Below are positions 1 to 8,029 of a DNA stretch of 64,000 nucleotides, in pieces; positions within the stretch are counted from its first letter, which is position 1; each line of letters opens with the position of its first letter. This stretch comes from Herpetosiphonaceae bacterium (GTDB lineage: Bacteria > Chloroflexota > Chloroflexia > Chloroflexales > Kallotenuaceae), in the NCBI GenBank assembly GCA_036374795.1, contig DASUTC010000123.1, forward strand, positions 54,416-118,415. Direction: 5' to 3'. Under the pieces are notes generated by a model. It saw nothing but the letters and a program-made list of their open reading frames with translations. It searched no databases and was not told the origin of the DNA. Made by a program: the position numbers and the translations under genes.

Positions 1-764
1 TGAACGCCGGCCTTCTCAGCCAGCTGGCGGAAGAAGTCTGCCACGCCCTGGCCGTAGGCCGTCTTGTCGTGCAGGATATACACATTCTTGACCTTCAGCG
101 TCTCGAAGGCGTGCTTGGCGGCCACGGCAGGCTGCACGTCGTCGCGACCGACGACGCGATAGGCCGGATTCGCGCCGAAGTCGTCGGTGATGCGCACGTT
201 GGTGTTGGCCGGCGAGATCATCAGCAGGCTGGCGTTCTTGTAGGTCGGAAGCGCCGCCAGCGCCACGCCTGAGTTCAAGTGACCGGCGACGCACAGGATG
301 TCCTGGTCGGCGGCGATCTGGTTCGCGTTCGACGCGCCAATATCCTCGGTCGCCTGATCGTCGAAGGGCACGAACTGCACCTCCATGCCCACCTTCTTCG
401 ACATCTGCTCGACGCCTAGCTCAGAGCCGTTGCGAATACCGGTGCCCAGCGCCGACTGTGGGCCGGAGAGCGGGGTCTGCGACGCGATCTTGATCGTGCC
501 GAGATCCAGGCCCTCGACGTTGGGCAGCTCTGCCGCTGCGCCAGCCGTTGCGGTTTCTGAGGTAGATGGAGAGGCAGCCGCCGACGCTGCGGGCGAGGCC
601 GAGGCCATCGGTGATTCTGCGGGCGAGGCCGAGGCCATCGGTGATTCTGGGGCCGGCGAGGCGGCGCCGGTGGTTGCGGACGGGCTTGCTGTTGTCTGAC
701 CACACGCGGCCAGCAGCGATGCCATGAGGACCAGCAGCATGAGCGCTGAAGCAAAACGTTTCAT
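1..764 (-). CDS. Branched-chain amino acid ABC transporter substrate-binding lipoprotein (partial, C-terminus off the left edge)
   Basis: Extracytoplasmic solute receptor of a LivK-type (periplasmic binding protein type 1) ABC importer; about 254 residues are visible. The ATG at 764 follows an AGGAG at 776-780. The N-terminus is a lipoprotein signal with lipobox LLAACG, so Cys21 would be lipidated. An Ala/Ser/Pro-rich linker of about 50 residues follows and holds a perfect 30-bp tandem duplication at 589-648. The mature N-lobe then begins with IKIASQTPLSGPQSALG, and DDQATEDIGASNANQI and GHLNSGVALAA are typical of the family. The ligand cannot be told from this part. Transport partners would lie outside the window. 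The family call is secure; substrate specificity is inference. Confidence 0.88.
   Translation of the reverse strand, partial: MKRFASALMLLVLMASLLAACGQTTASPSATTGAASPAPESPMASASPAESPMASASPAASAAASPSTSETATAGAAAELPNVEGLDLGTIKIASQTPLSGPQSALGTGIRNGSELGVEQMSKKVGMEVQFVPFDDQATEDIGASNANQIAADQDILCVAGHLNSGVALAALPTYKNASLLMISPANTNVRITDDFGANPAYRVVGRDDVQPAVAAKHAFETLKVKNVYILHDKTAYGQGVADFFRQLAEKAGV
589..648. repeat. 30-bp perfect tandem duplication in a lipoprotein linker
   Basis: Two identical 30-bp units (589-618 and 619-648) encode the ASPAESPMAS-type linker of the substrate-binding lipoprotein. The unit is a multiple of three, so the frame is kept. It looks like recent slippage in a region under little constraint. 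Confidence 0.85.
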
Positions 765-1225
765 AGGTTTCGTAGCTCCTCGTTTAACACAATCCGATAT
801 GTGAACACGGACGCTGTGGCACACGTTAGGGTACACCACACTCATTCGCACGGTTATGATCTTGCTCTTGACGTGGGACACCTCCTTTGTGACCGGATCG
901 TAGGTGTAGAAAATACGTACGAAGGTTGGTGCGTGCTACGGCCACAGTGCTGTCCAAACTTATCGATCGACCGCTGCCGGGCGCTGGTACGGCGCTGGCT
1001 AGGCAGCTCTCTGTCCCGGCGACAAGGATGGCGCTGATTGTATTGCTGGGTTCGGTGCATCTAACCTCCACGACTCGTCTGTACGTGTGTCAGCAATTAA
1101 TCGAGCGCCTTGCCCGCCAGAGCAAAGTTCGATATAGATTGGAAGATTGGAAAGAGTGTACAACGTGCCTCAAATAATTGTCAAGAAAAACAACCTGTGG
1201 CACACTGCACACAAAGAGGCTAGCT
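765..1225. other. Intergenic region, no gene recognised
   Basis: This divergent gap lies between the substrate-binding lipoprotein (minus) and the next plus-strand gene. The short ORFs here have neither convincing ribosome sites nor recognisable proteins. It must hold the promoters of both flanking genes. An isolated AAAGGAGGTG reads on the minus strand near 880-890 but no start codon follows at a usable distance. I see no structured RNA. Confidence 0.5.
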
Positions 1226-1816
1226 ATGCGTGTCTATGGCAATCCGCAGAATCGTTGGGCAAATTGGCTGACCGCCATTTTGATTTTCGTCTTCCTTGTC
1301 GCGCTGATCCAGATCATCGAGCGGCGCGGCCCCGCTCAGGAGCGCCTGCTACAGCAGCAGTTCGCGGCCAGCCCTCCGCCCGCCGACGCTGGAACCATTC
1401 CGCTTCCGCCGATCCCCACCGATATGGTCGCCCTGGCGCGCACGACCACCGCGCGGCTGCTAGGCGGTCAGGCAGGAGCGCCCTTGAACTCGGTTGCGCA
1501 GAACGAGACGCTCCGGGTGCGCGTCGATAGCGTCAAGGCCGAGGGCGAAACGCTGCGGATGACCGGCACCGCCACGAACATTGGTACAGCGCCCGCCCAG
1601 GTTTCGCTCGATGCGTTCAAGTTCATCGACGCCTCCGGCACGGTCTACGCATCCTCCGGTGGGCCAAGCACCACGCTGGAGCCTGGGCAGCAAGCGCCGC
1701 TCGATATTACGCTGCCGATTGCCAACCCGACCGTGCTCAAGCTCGAGGTGGAGCAGCCAGACCAGGGCAAGATCGAGCTGCAACTGCTCAACACGCCGCC
1801 CACGCCGACGCCATAG
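1226..1816 (+). CDS. Membrane-anchored hypothetical protein with extracellular Ig-like domain
   Basis: 196 residues. The start is the ATG at 1226, where AGAGG at about 1215-1219 is the ribosome site; an in-frame ATG at 1178 lacks one. One N-terminal membrane helix (about residues 11-27, LTAILIFVFLVALIQII) is followed by a Pro-rich spacer and a C-terminal beta-rich domain of about 100 residues. The pattern of that domain (TGTATNIGTAPAQVSLDAF ... LEPGQQAPLDITL) resembles the FxLYD/DUF4352 group of extracellular beta-sandwich domains. It ends in a TPPTPTP tail. No catalytic motif is visible. It is monocistronic. The function is unknown and the domain likeness is a judgement by eye. Confidence 0.7.
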   Translation: MRVYGNPQNRWANWLTAILIFVFLVALIQIIERRGPAQERLLQQQFAASPPPADAGTIPLPPIPTDMVALARTTTARLLGGQAGAPLNSVAQNETLRVRVDSVKAEGETLRMTGTATNIGTAPAQVSLDAFKFIDASGTVYASSGGPSTTLEPGQQAPLDITLPIANPTVLKLEVEQPDQGKIELQLLNTPPTPTP

Positions 1817-1842
1817 CGCCGCGAGGTCGGGGAATGAAAGAA

Positions 1843-1975
1843 TCGAGAAACAAACGAAAGAGCAAAGGAACGAGCACTAGGCACCCAATTCCCCATCACC
1901 GCGCAACGAACGCAGAGGCCCGCCTGACCGCAGGCAAGGCGGGTGCCCTCCGGGCGCGGGGTACACGCTGGGCGG
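1843..1975. repeat. Intergenic low-complexity GAAACAAACGAAAGAGC block plus GC-rich repeat remnant
   Basis: About 1843-1880 is an A/G/C-rich low-complexity run of the GAACAA type seen in many gaps of this window. About 1925-1975 resembles the dispersed GC-rich repeat (GGCGGGTGCC ... GGGGTAC), but more loosely than the copies near 25.4, 51.0 and 54.9 kb. Confidence 0.5.
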
Positions 1976-2011
1976 CGATTGGGGTACGGGCCTGAGCTCA
2001 GAACCCGAAAT

Positions 2012-2260
2012 TTAGAGCGCGCTGAACGCCACCTGAAGCATCCAGATCGCCAGGTATAGGGTAAACGCGGCGATCATCAGAATCGGCAGAACCACACCCA
2101 GCGCCGTCAGCACAAGCGAGCCAGGATTGGGCCGAACCATCCTGAAGCCGGGCAGCACCTCGTCTTTAAGCGCCAGCCAGCCGCTCCAGAGCATCAAGCC
2201 AGCGGCTCCAGCCGCCACGACCGCCAGACCGAGAACCAGGACTACTCCGATGATCGTCAC
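2012..2260 (-). CDS. Small two-helix membrane protein
   Basis: 82 residues, start GTG at 2260 with AAAGGATGG a few bases upstream. Two hydrophobic segments (about residues 2-27 and 49-78) flank a short polar loop containing KDEVLPGFRMVRPNPGS, so it is a small integral membrane protein. It starts 22 bp after the stop of the beta-propeller lipoprotein and is very probably cotranscribed with it and with the LuxR-type regulator upstream. No family is recognised. A role in anchoring or assisting the lipoprotein is a guess from position only. Confidence 0.65.
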   Translation of the reverse strand: MTIIGVVLVLGLAVVAAGAAGLMLWSGWLALKDEVLPGFRMVRPNPGSLVLTALGVVLPILMIAAFTLYLAIWMLQVAFSAL

Positions 2261-2282
2261 GCTGCCATCCTTTCTGCTTCGG

Positions 2283-4049
2283 CTACTGCGTCGCCACCTG
2301 CAAGCCGGTCACGGCAGCATCGGCTGCCCATAGCTCAGCCCGATTCGTGCCGTCGCTCGACATGGCCCAGATCGTACTGACATCATCCGGCTCCGGCTCG
2401 ACGTACGCGCCCCGCACACCCGTCGCCTCCGATGGCGTCCGCACGTAGAGCAGCGTATCGCCCACCACCGCCGCCGCGCCGATCGCCGCGTTGGTATCGC
2501 CCGCAGCCAGCGCCTCGATCGTGCCCTGCGGCGAGCGACGATGCACCGTGTAGCTCAGCACCGTCTCCGAGGGACACTGCGCCGTCAGGTAGATCAGCCC
2601 CGCCGAGGTGAACGCCAGCGGACGCTGCCAGAAGCCGCGCTTCTCGGCGGCGACCTGCGTCCCGTCAGGTCGCAGGACTACCAGATCCGCGCCATCGTCG
2701 GCGGCGTGCAGCGCCTCGATCGCCAGCAGCCCATCGACGGGATCGACCACAAAGTCTCCCACGCCGCGATACTCCGCGCCGGTTAGCAACTGCGCCGTGA
2801 TCTCGCGCTCGTCGCCGTCGGTTTCGCGCACGTAGATGCTGTTCTGGCCGCTATCGTTGCGTGCCCGATAAACCAGGCGCCCGTCGGGCAGCCAGCGTGG
2901 CTGGAAGCGGCTCCACTCGTCGATCCCGTTTGTCGCCGCCGTTACCTCGCCGCCGACGACCGGCAGCGTAAAGACTTGCAGGACCGCAGGCGGGCTAGCG
3001 GCGACGTTGGCGGTAAAGGCGATCGTTTTGCCGCTGGCCGCAAAGACTGGCTCGGCGCAGCCGCCGATGTCGGCAAGCTGGCGCGGATCAGAGCCGTTGG
3101 CCTGCATCACCCAGAGCGTCGCCCGCACATCGTAGGGCAGCGCAAACGGCTCGACATCCGCAGCGGCGCGACACACGGCCAGCAGCGTGCCATCGGGGCT
3201 GACCGCCAGGCCGATCTCAAGCTCCGGCGTTTCCACCACCGGCTGTGCGCGCCCCGCTTCGAGACGATACACATCACCATCTTTGAGGAAGAAGACTGGC
3301 CTGTCGCTCTCCGGCGCGGCTCCGGCCTCCTCGCCGAGCGGATCGTTGGCGGGCGGATAGACCGCGCTACGCGCCACCTCGACGATCAGCTCGTTGTCCT
3401 CAACGCGCACCCTGAATGGATGCGGCTCGCCAAGACCGATCCCCAGGATCGCGCCCCGGCTCTCCAGCGGATCGGCGGCGAAGGCCACTCGTTCGAGGAT
3501 ACCGCTGGGCGTGATCTCCATCGTCTGTGTGAGCGGCGATGCGGCGAAGAGATCGTCGTGCAGCCAATCGTCGAGGTGCAGCGCGATCATTGCCTGGCCC
3601 GGCGCGTCGGTCGAGCCATAGCTGACCGCTGTCGGCCACGCCGCGCCGAACATGCAGGCTGCCGTGCCATGCAGCAGGCCATCGGTGTCGGTAAAAACGA
3701 AAGTGAGCTGCTCGAACTGAGGCAGATCGGCGGCGCGGATTTCGCTCAGCCGCGCGCTAAACTGCGCGCCAGCGCCTGACCCGAACGTGCGGCGGCAGTA
3801 GGAAACATCGACCAGCGCCTGGCCCGGATCGGCCACGGCGGTCGTCGTCTCTTCGCTTGGCGCGACAGTCTCAACCGGTACCGCTGTCGCCGTCGCCGTC
3901 GGCTCGACCGTCGCGGTCGGCGGAGCGGCTGTCGGCTGAGGAGTGGGCGCGTTCGCCGTCTGGCGGTTGATGGGGGCCGGAGGCGTCGCATCCACGGCGC
4001 AGGCCGCCAGCAACAACAGGCATATCGGCAGCAGCCAGCGATGTTTCAT
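2283..4049 (-). CDS. Lipoprotein with C-terminal TolB-like beta-propeller
   Basis: 588 residues. The signal peptide has lipobox LLLAAC (Cys16), followed by a Thr/Pro/Val-rich linker to about residue 70. A GerMN-like or unassigned beta domain spans about 75-250 (CRRTFGSGAGAQFSARL ... PFRVRVEDNELIVEV). A C-terminal propeller follows, built from repeats like SPDGTLLAVCRA, ASGKTIAFTAN and WLPDGRLVYRA that match WD40-like/PD40 (TolB-type) blades. It should sit outside the membrane as a lipid-anchored sensor or scaffold. The start ATG lies 5 bp after the stop of the LuxR-type regulator, so the two form an operon with the small membrane protein. The function is unknown. Confidence 0.8.
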   Translation of the reverse strand: MKHRWLLPICLLLLAACAVDATPPAPINRQTANAPTPQPTAAPPTATVEPTATATAVPVETVAPSEETTTAVADPGQALVDVSYCRRTFGSGAGAQFSARLSEIRAADLPQFEQLTFVFTDTDGLLHGTAACMFGAAWPTAVSYGSTDAPGQAMIALHLDDWLHDDLFAASPLTQTMEITPSGILERVAFAADPLESRGAILGIGLGEPHPFRVRVEDNELIVEVARSAVYPPANDPLGEEAGAAPESDRPVFFLKDGDVYRLEAGRAQPVVETPELEIGLAVSPDGTLLAVCRAAADVEPFALPYDVRATLWVMQANGSDPRQLADIGGCAEPVFAASGKTIAFTANVAASPPAVLQVFTLPVVGGEVTAATNGIDEWSRFQPRWLPDGRLVYRARNDSGQNSIYVRETDGDEREITAQLLTGAEYRGVGDFVVDPVDGLLAIEALHAADDGADLVVLRPDGTQVAAEKRGFWQRPLAFTSAGLIYLTAQCPSETVLSYTVHRRSPQGTIEALAAGDTNAAIGAAAVVGDTLLYVRTPSEATGVRGAYVEPEPDDVSTIWAMSSDGTNRAELWAADAAVTGLQVATQ

Positions 4050-4054
4050 GCGCG

Positions 4055-4744
4055 CTATGCCCGCTCGCTTTGATTGACCTTGATCCAGCCGCGCCGCATC
4101 GCAAACACCACCGCCTGCGTGCGGTCGTTGACGGCCAGCTTGCGCAAGATCGACGAGATGTGATTTTTGACGGTCTGGTTGCTGATGTTGAGCCGCACCG
4201 CGATCTCTTTGTTGGTCCGCCCGGCAGCGACCAGCTCCAGCACCTCGATCTCGCGCGGAGACAGCGGCGAGTAGATGTTATCGCCCTGCTCTTCGGCGCT
4301 CAGCGCGCGAAACTCCTCCAGCACCGACGCGGCCATCTGGGGCACCGACAGCACCAGATCGTTGATCGGATAGTCGCCCCGGCGCACGTTTTGCAGCACC
4401 TTCAGCAGATCTTCCCAGGGCACGTTGCGCGGAATAAACGCGGCAACGCCCGCGCGCAGCGCTTTGATCATCAGCCGCTCGTCCTGATCGGCGCTGAGCA
4501 GCACGATGCCGATGTTCGGATGACTCCGTTTGATCGCCCGCGCGACCTCCAGACCGTTCACGCCCGGCAGATCGATCTCGATCAACACAATGTCAGGATC
4601 GGTGTAATCGACAAGCTGAATGGCTTGCTGTCCATTACCAGCCTCACCGGTGATCCGAAATTCGGGATGCCCGGATAAATGATAACGCAAGCCCTGACGA
4701 AATAGCGGATGGGCATGCACAAGAACGACGCCTGATTTGCTCAC
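4055..4744 (-). CDS. LuxR/NarL-family response regulator with degenerate receiver
   Basis: 229 residues. I chose the GTG at 4744, preceded by GGAGGAAGGGAGGG, over the ATG far upstream, whose reading would overlap purB. The N-terminal receiver fold is recognisable (HPLFRQGLRYHLSG ... DPDIVLIEIDLPGVNG), but the phosphorylation site is altered. The acidic pair is His10-Ala11, the phosphoacceptor position is Glu56 and the conserved Lys is Arg. The C-terminal LuxR helix-turn-helix (LSPREIEVLELVAAGRTNKE, then VKNHISSILRKL) is canonical and should bind DNA. It is the first gene of an operon with the propeller lipoprotein. Phosphorylation-independent control, with Glu mimicking phospho-Asp, is inference. 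Confidence 0.9.
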   Translation of the reverse strand: MSKSGVVLVHAHPLFRQGLRYHLSGHPEFRITGEAGNGQQAIQLVDYTDPDIVLIEIDLPGVNGLEVARAIKRSHPNIGIVLLSADQDERLMIKALRAGVAAFIPRNVPWEDLLKVLQNVRRGDYPINDLVLSVPQMAASVLEEFRALSAEEQGDNIYSPLSPREIEVLELVAAGRTNKEIAVRLNISNQTVKNHISSILRKLAVNDRTQAVVFAMRRGWIKVNQSERA

Positions 4745-4953
4745 CGCAACCCTCCCTTCCTCCGCGCATCCTGTAACAGCCAACCATGGAGGCAAACAAC
4801 ATAAGAAGATGGTGATAAGTTCAGATTGACGAGCATGATTCCTCGAAACAACGGATGTACATTGGTACAACAAATTTTTAAGCAATGCTGGCAGGAAAGC
4901 AGCGGCATTATACGCTAAGCGCAGACCGTCTCGCAAACGTTTATCGCTGAGTA

Positions 4954-4962
4954 TGCTACCAT
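4954..4962 (+). promoter_or_regulatory. Putative extended -10 promoter of purB
   Basis: TGCTACCAT lies 33 bp before the purB ATG and matches the TGnTAnAAT extended -10 form that recurs in this window. No good -35 box is visible. Confidence 0.45.
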
Positions 4963-4994
4963 ATCTTGACAACCTCTGCGAAGGAGTTGCCATC

Positions 4995-6359
4995 ATGCAA
5001 ACAGCATTAGATACATTATCGCCGCTCGATGGTCGTTATGCGGCAGATGTCGCACCGCTCCGCGCGTACCTGACCGAGGCGGCGCTGTATCGCGCCCGCG
5101 TTCAGGTCGAGATCGAGTACCTGATTTTTCTTTCCCGCTCGCCGCAGGTCCACTTCGTCCCCCCGCTCGACGCCGCCCAGCAGGCGTCGCTCCGCGCGCT
5201 GTATCGCCACTTCTCGCCGGACGATGCGGCGGCGATTGCCGCGTGGGACCAGCGCGTCAATCACGACGTGAAGGCGGTCGAGTACTGGCTCCGCGAGCGG
5301 CTGACCGCGCTGGGCATGGCTCAGTGGAACGAGGCGCTTCACTGGGCGCTGACCTCGGAAGACGTGAACAACCTGGCCTATGCGCTGCTGGTGCGAGAAG
5401 CGCGCGACAAGGTGCTGGTGCCCGCAGTCGCCGAGATTTATGTCATGCTGCGCGACTTCGCGCTCGCCTATGCCGACCTGCCGATGCTCTCGCGCACCCA
5501 CGGCCAGCCCGCCACGCCGACGACGCTCGGCAAGGAGCTGAACGTCTTTGCCCATCGCCTGGGCCGCGCCAACGATACCGTAGCCCGCGTGGTGCTGACC
5601 GCCAAGCTGAATGGCGCGACCGGCACCTACGCCGCCCAGGTGTCCGCGCTGCCGGAGGTCGACTGGATTCGCTTTAGCCAGGCGTTTATCCGCTTCCTTG
5701 AGCTATCGCCGACGCTGCTGACCACGCAGATCGAGCCGCACGATTCGCTGGCCGAGCTCTGCGATGCGCTACGTCGCGTCAACACGATCTTGCTGGATCT
5801 CGATATGGATATGTGGCGCTACATCAGCGACGGCTACTTTGTGCAGCGCCTGGCTGCCAACGAAGTCGGCTCGTCCACGATGCCGCACAAGGTCAATCCG
5901 ATCAACTTCGAGAACAGCGAGGGCAACCTTCAGGTCGCCAATGCGCTGCTTGAGCTGCTGAGCCGCAAGCTGCCCGTCTCGCGGTTGCAGCGCGATCTCT
6001 CGGACAGCACGGTGCTGCGAACGCTCGGCACGGCCTTCGGGCATAGCCTGGTCGGGTATCGCCGCGCGCTGCGCGGCCTTGAGCGGGTCCAGCCCAGCGA
6101 GGCAACGATCCGCCAAGAGCTGGCGTCGCATCCCGAAGTGCTGGCCGAGGCAATCCAGACGATTCTGCGCCGCGAAGGCTACCCCGAACCCTACGAGGTG
6201 CTCAAGCGCCTGACCCGTGGACGCACGCCGACGCTGGACAATATTCGGCAGTTCATCGAGACTCTCGACGTAGCGCCGACGGTCAAGGCAGAACTGGCAG
6301 CGCTCACGCCTGAGGAGTACACCGGCCTGGCCGAGAAGCTGGCACGGCTGCAACCATAA
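4995..6359 (+). CDS. purB: Adenylosuccinate lyase
   Basis: 454 residues, the usual size of the E. coli-type enzyme. It cleaves SAICAR and adenylosuccinate to release fumarate, two steps of purine synthesis in the cytoplasm. It opens with LSPLDGRYAADVAPLRAYLTE, the hallmark of the family, has SRTHGQPATPTTLGKEL in the middle, and carries the fumarase/ASL signature GSSTMPHKVNPINFE. The ATG at 4995 is preceded by GAAGGAG (4979-4985); an in-frame ATG at 4953 has none. The gene is monocistronic and ends at a bidirectional hairpin shared with the converging flavin reductase gene. Confidence 0.97.
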   Translation: MQTALDTLSPLDGRYAADVAPLRAYLTEAALYRARVQVEIEYLIFLSRSPQVHFVPPLDAAQQASLRALYRHFSPDDAAAIAAWDQRVNHDVKAVEYWLRERLTALGMAQWNEALHWALTSEDVNNLAYALLVREARDKVLVPAVAEIYVMLRDFALAYADLPMLSRTHGQPATPTTLGKELNVFAHRLGRANDTVARVVLTAKLNGATGTYAAQVSALPEVDWIRFSQAFIRFLELSPTLLTTQIEPHDSLAELCDALRRVNTILLDLDMDMWRYISDGYFVQRLAANEVGSSTMPHKVNPINFENSEGNLQVANALLELLSRKLPVSRLQRDLSDSTVLRTLGTAFGHSLVGYRRALRGLERVQPSEATIRQELASHPEVLAEAIQTILRREGYPEPYEVLKRLTRGRTPTLDNIRQFIETLDVAPTVKAELAALTPEEYTGLAEKLARLQP

Positions 6360-6537
6360 GCCTTGTCGGGGCGTAGGTCTGAGTACTAGCGTTAGTTTGA
6401 CCTGCCTTCCTATGGCATGCTGTTAGGGCATGTAGTATTGTTTAAAGCGTCTTCTTGGTCCGAAAGCGACAGGTCCACTGCACTTAGCGCTGAGCGCCGC
6501 CTGCTCGTGATCCAGCCGGGAGCAATCTGTATGAAAT

Positions 6538-6572
6538 AGCGCTACGAATCGACTCGTAGCGCTGTTTCGTTG
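6538..6572. terminator. Bidirectional terminator hairpin between purB and flavin reductase
   Basis: A perfect 10-bp stem (AGCGCTACGA at 6538-6547 with TCGTAGCGCT at 6554-6563) and a 6-nt loop lie between two convergent genes. T-rich tracts on both sides are short, so it may be only moderately efficient. Confidence 0.7.
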
Positions 6573-6579
6573 TGTATGG

Positions 6580-7053
6580 CTAAGCAAGCTGATGGTAGCC
6601 GCTGCGGAAGTAGAGCAGCGGACGGCCCTCGCGAGGAACCTCTGTCCGCAGCACCTCGCCGACAAAGATCGTATGATCGCCGCCCGGAAACTTCTCGGCC
6701 AGGCGACACTCGATCGTCGCCAGCGCGCCGTCGAGCAGCGGCAGACCTTTGTGCCCGCTATGGTAGGCAACCTTTGAGAATTTATCAAGCTCGCGGCTGG
6801 CAAAATGGCGTGAAAGCCACTCGCCGTCTTCCGCCAGGATATTGATGGCAAACATCCCAGAGCGCTCGATCAGCTCATGGCTGTTGACTCGCCGATCGAT
6901 ACAGATCAAGACCAGCGGCGGCTCTAACGACAACGAACAAAAGGAGCTGACGGTTATTCCGTGACAAAACCCTTCGTGGCACGTGGTGACAACGGTGACG
7001 CCTGAGGCGAAATGTCCCATGACACGGCGAAAGTCTGCCTGATCGATGCTCAC
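6580..7053 (-). CDS. Flavin reductase family protein (FMN-binding split barrel)
   Basis: 157 residues. The family uses NAD(P)H to reduce FMN/FAD, usually feeding a partner monooxygenase. It has the signature FRRVMGHFASGVTVVTT, then GITVSSFCSLSLEPPLVLIC, FAINILAEDGEWLSRHFA and GDHTIFVGEV near the end. I chose the GTG at 7053 because AGGAG lies 6 bp upstream; the in-frame ATG at 7086 has no ribosome site. No monooxygenase gene lies next to it, so the partner is unknown. It converges on purB. Confidence 0.88.
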   Translation of the reverse strand: MSIDQADFRRVMGHFASGVTVVTTCHEGFCHGITVSSFCSLSLEPPLVLICIDRRVNSHELIERSGMFAINILAEDGEWLSRHFASRELDKFSKVAYHSGHKGLPLLDGALATIECRLAEKFPGGDHTIFVGEVLRTEVPREGRPLLYFRSGYHQLA

Positions 7054-7290
7054 ATGACGCTCCTGTTTAAGCTCTACAATCGCCATTGTACAAAGGGTAC
7101 CATAAGCCTGCAAATAGTGCTGCTCCGATTCCCAGGACCCATCAGGCCTGCGCCGCGCTCAACGCGCTGTGAGGACATGGTGGCCGCCGCTTCCAGCTCG
7201 AAACGCGCAACCTGGAACTCCTGTTTCCCGACCAGGCGCAGTGATTCCGCATTAACCATCCTTCGGTAGAGCGGTTCTTAATCTTTTTTC

Positions 7291-7327
7291 GTGTGTCGGT
7301 GCGCGCTTACAGGGCGCACCGACACAC
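7291..7327. repeat. Perfect 14-bp inverted repeat
   Basis: GTGTGTCGGTGCGC (7291-7304) pairs exactly with GCGCACCGACACAC (7314-7327) around a 9-nt loop. The T-run lies before the stem on the plus strand, so it is not a standard intrinsic terminator in either direction. It may be a cruciform or protein-binding site, or a transcript 3' structure. Confidence 0.7.
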
Positions 7328-7423
7328 CTTCATCCTAGGTCGTACCTTGCTGCCGCAGGCTTGTATCAAGCCTGTAGCTCCTTGACGACACCAGTCCTGG
7401 CATCGAACGCCGGATTGTTCGAC

Positions 7424-7455
7424 AAAGCAAAAAGCTATGGTCGAGTGACCATAGC
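7424..7455 (-). terminator. Intrinsic terminator of the 137-residue hypothetical gene
   Basis: On the minus strand GCTATGGTC and GACCATAGC (arms at 7447-7455 and 7434-7442) form a perfect 9-bp stem with a 4-nt loop, followed by TTTTTGCTTTG. Confidence 0.85.
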
Positions 7456-7481
7456 CTTTGCTCGAAGCACGATCGCGAGGA

Positions 7482-7895
7482 TCAGGCGGCGTCTTTGAGG
7501 GAGCGCTCCTCGTCGATCGTCACGACGCTGGGCACGTACACAAACAGCAGCGTCGTCTGGCGGGTAAGCTCCACTGCCTCATCCAGATCAACCAGCGGCC
7601 TGCCGTCGTAGAGCAGCAGGTATTGCCCGGCGCTAAACGAGCGGCACGCTTGCGCGATGGCGAGCTGCTCATCCAGCGGCCCGAAGCCGATCTCAGCGCC
7701 GTTGGGCAGCAGCAGCGCCAGGGATGTCGTACACATGCCGCCGGCACGCGCCTTGCGCAACTCGGCCCGAACCTTCTCGGCGATTAATGCACGCGCCGTG
7801 ATCGGGCCGCGAGTGAACAAAATATAGCACTGGCCGCTGGGTAGAACCGCCTGACCAGGTAATACCGTTGGAACACGTAGTGCGATTGTTGCCAT
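7482..7895 (-). CDS. Hypothetical protein, 137 residues
   Basis: The ATG at 7895 has a strong GGAGGGG ribosome site; an upstream in-frame start has none. The protein is soluble, with no signal peptide or membrane helix. Its pattern is PSGQCYILFTRGPITARALI, then ALLLPNGAEIGFGPLDEQLA and GQYLLLYDGRPLVDLDEAVE, ending with KDAA. The alternating hydrophobic pattern suggests an alpha/beta fold. I do not recognise the family. It has its own terminator and is probably monocistronic. Confidence 0.65.
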   Translation of the reverse strand: MATIALRVPTVLPGQAVLPSGQCYILFTRGPITARALIAEKVRAELRKARAGGMCTTSLALLLPNGAEIGFGPLDEQLAIAQACRSFSAGQYLLLYDGRPLVDLDEAVELTRQTTLLFVYVPSVVTIDEERSLKDAA

Positions 7896-8012
7896 GCTAA
7901 CCCCTCCACATCCGTTGTACGTACTCGGTTCAACTTGACAATAGCAGAGATTTGTGACAGCTACGGTCACAACTCTGGGCTGATCGTGCTATTCGTGCGT
8001 TTCGTCTTCCGA

Positions 8013-8021
8013 TGGTAGAAT
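8013..8021 (+). promoter_or_regulatory. Extended -10 promoter, probably giving a leaderless mRNA
   Basis: TGGTAGAAT ends 8 bp before the ATG at 8030. A transcript started there would have almost no 5' leader, which fits the absence of a ribosome site. Confidence 0.45.
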
Positions 8022-8029
8022 GGACGACC

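Noticed and set aside
826..1071. Short ORFs in the 765-1225 gap
   Set aside because: No ribosome site, no homology-like pattern, overlapping in several frames.
2976..3779. 267-residue plus-strand ORF
   Set aside because: Antisense to the propeller lipoprotein, Arg-rich and with no domain or ribosome site.
4745..4996. Longer N-terminus of the LuxR-type regulator
   Set aside because: It would overlap purB start and promoter. The GTG at 4744 has the strong ribosome site and receiver start.
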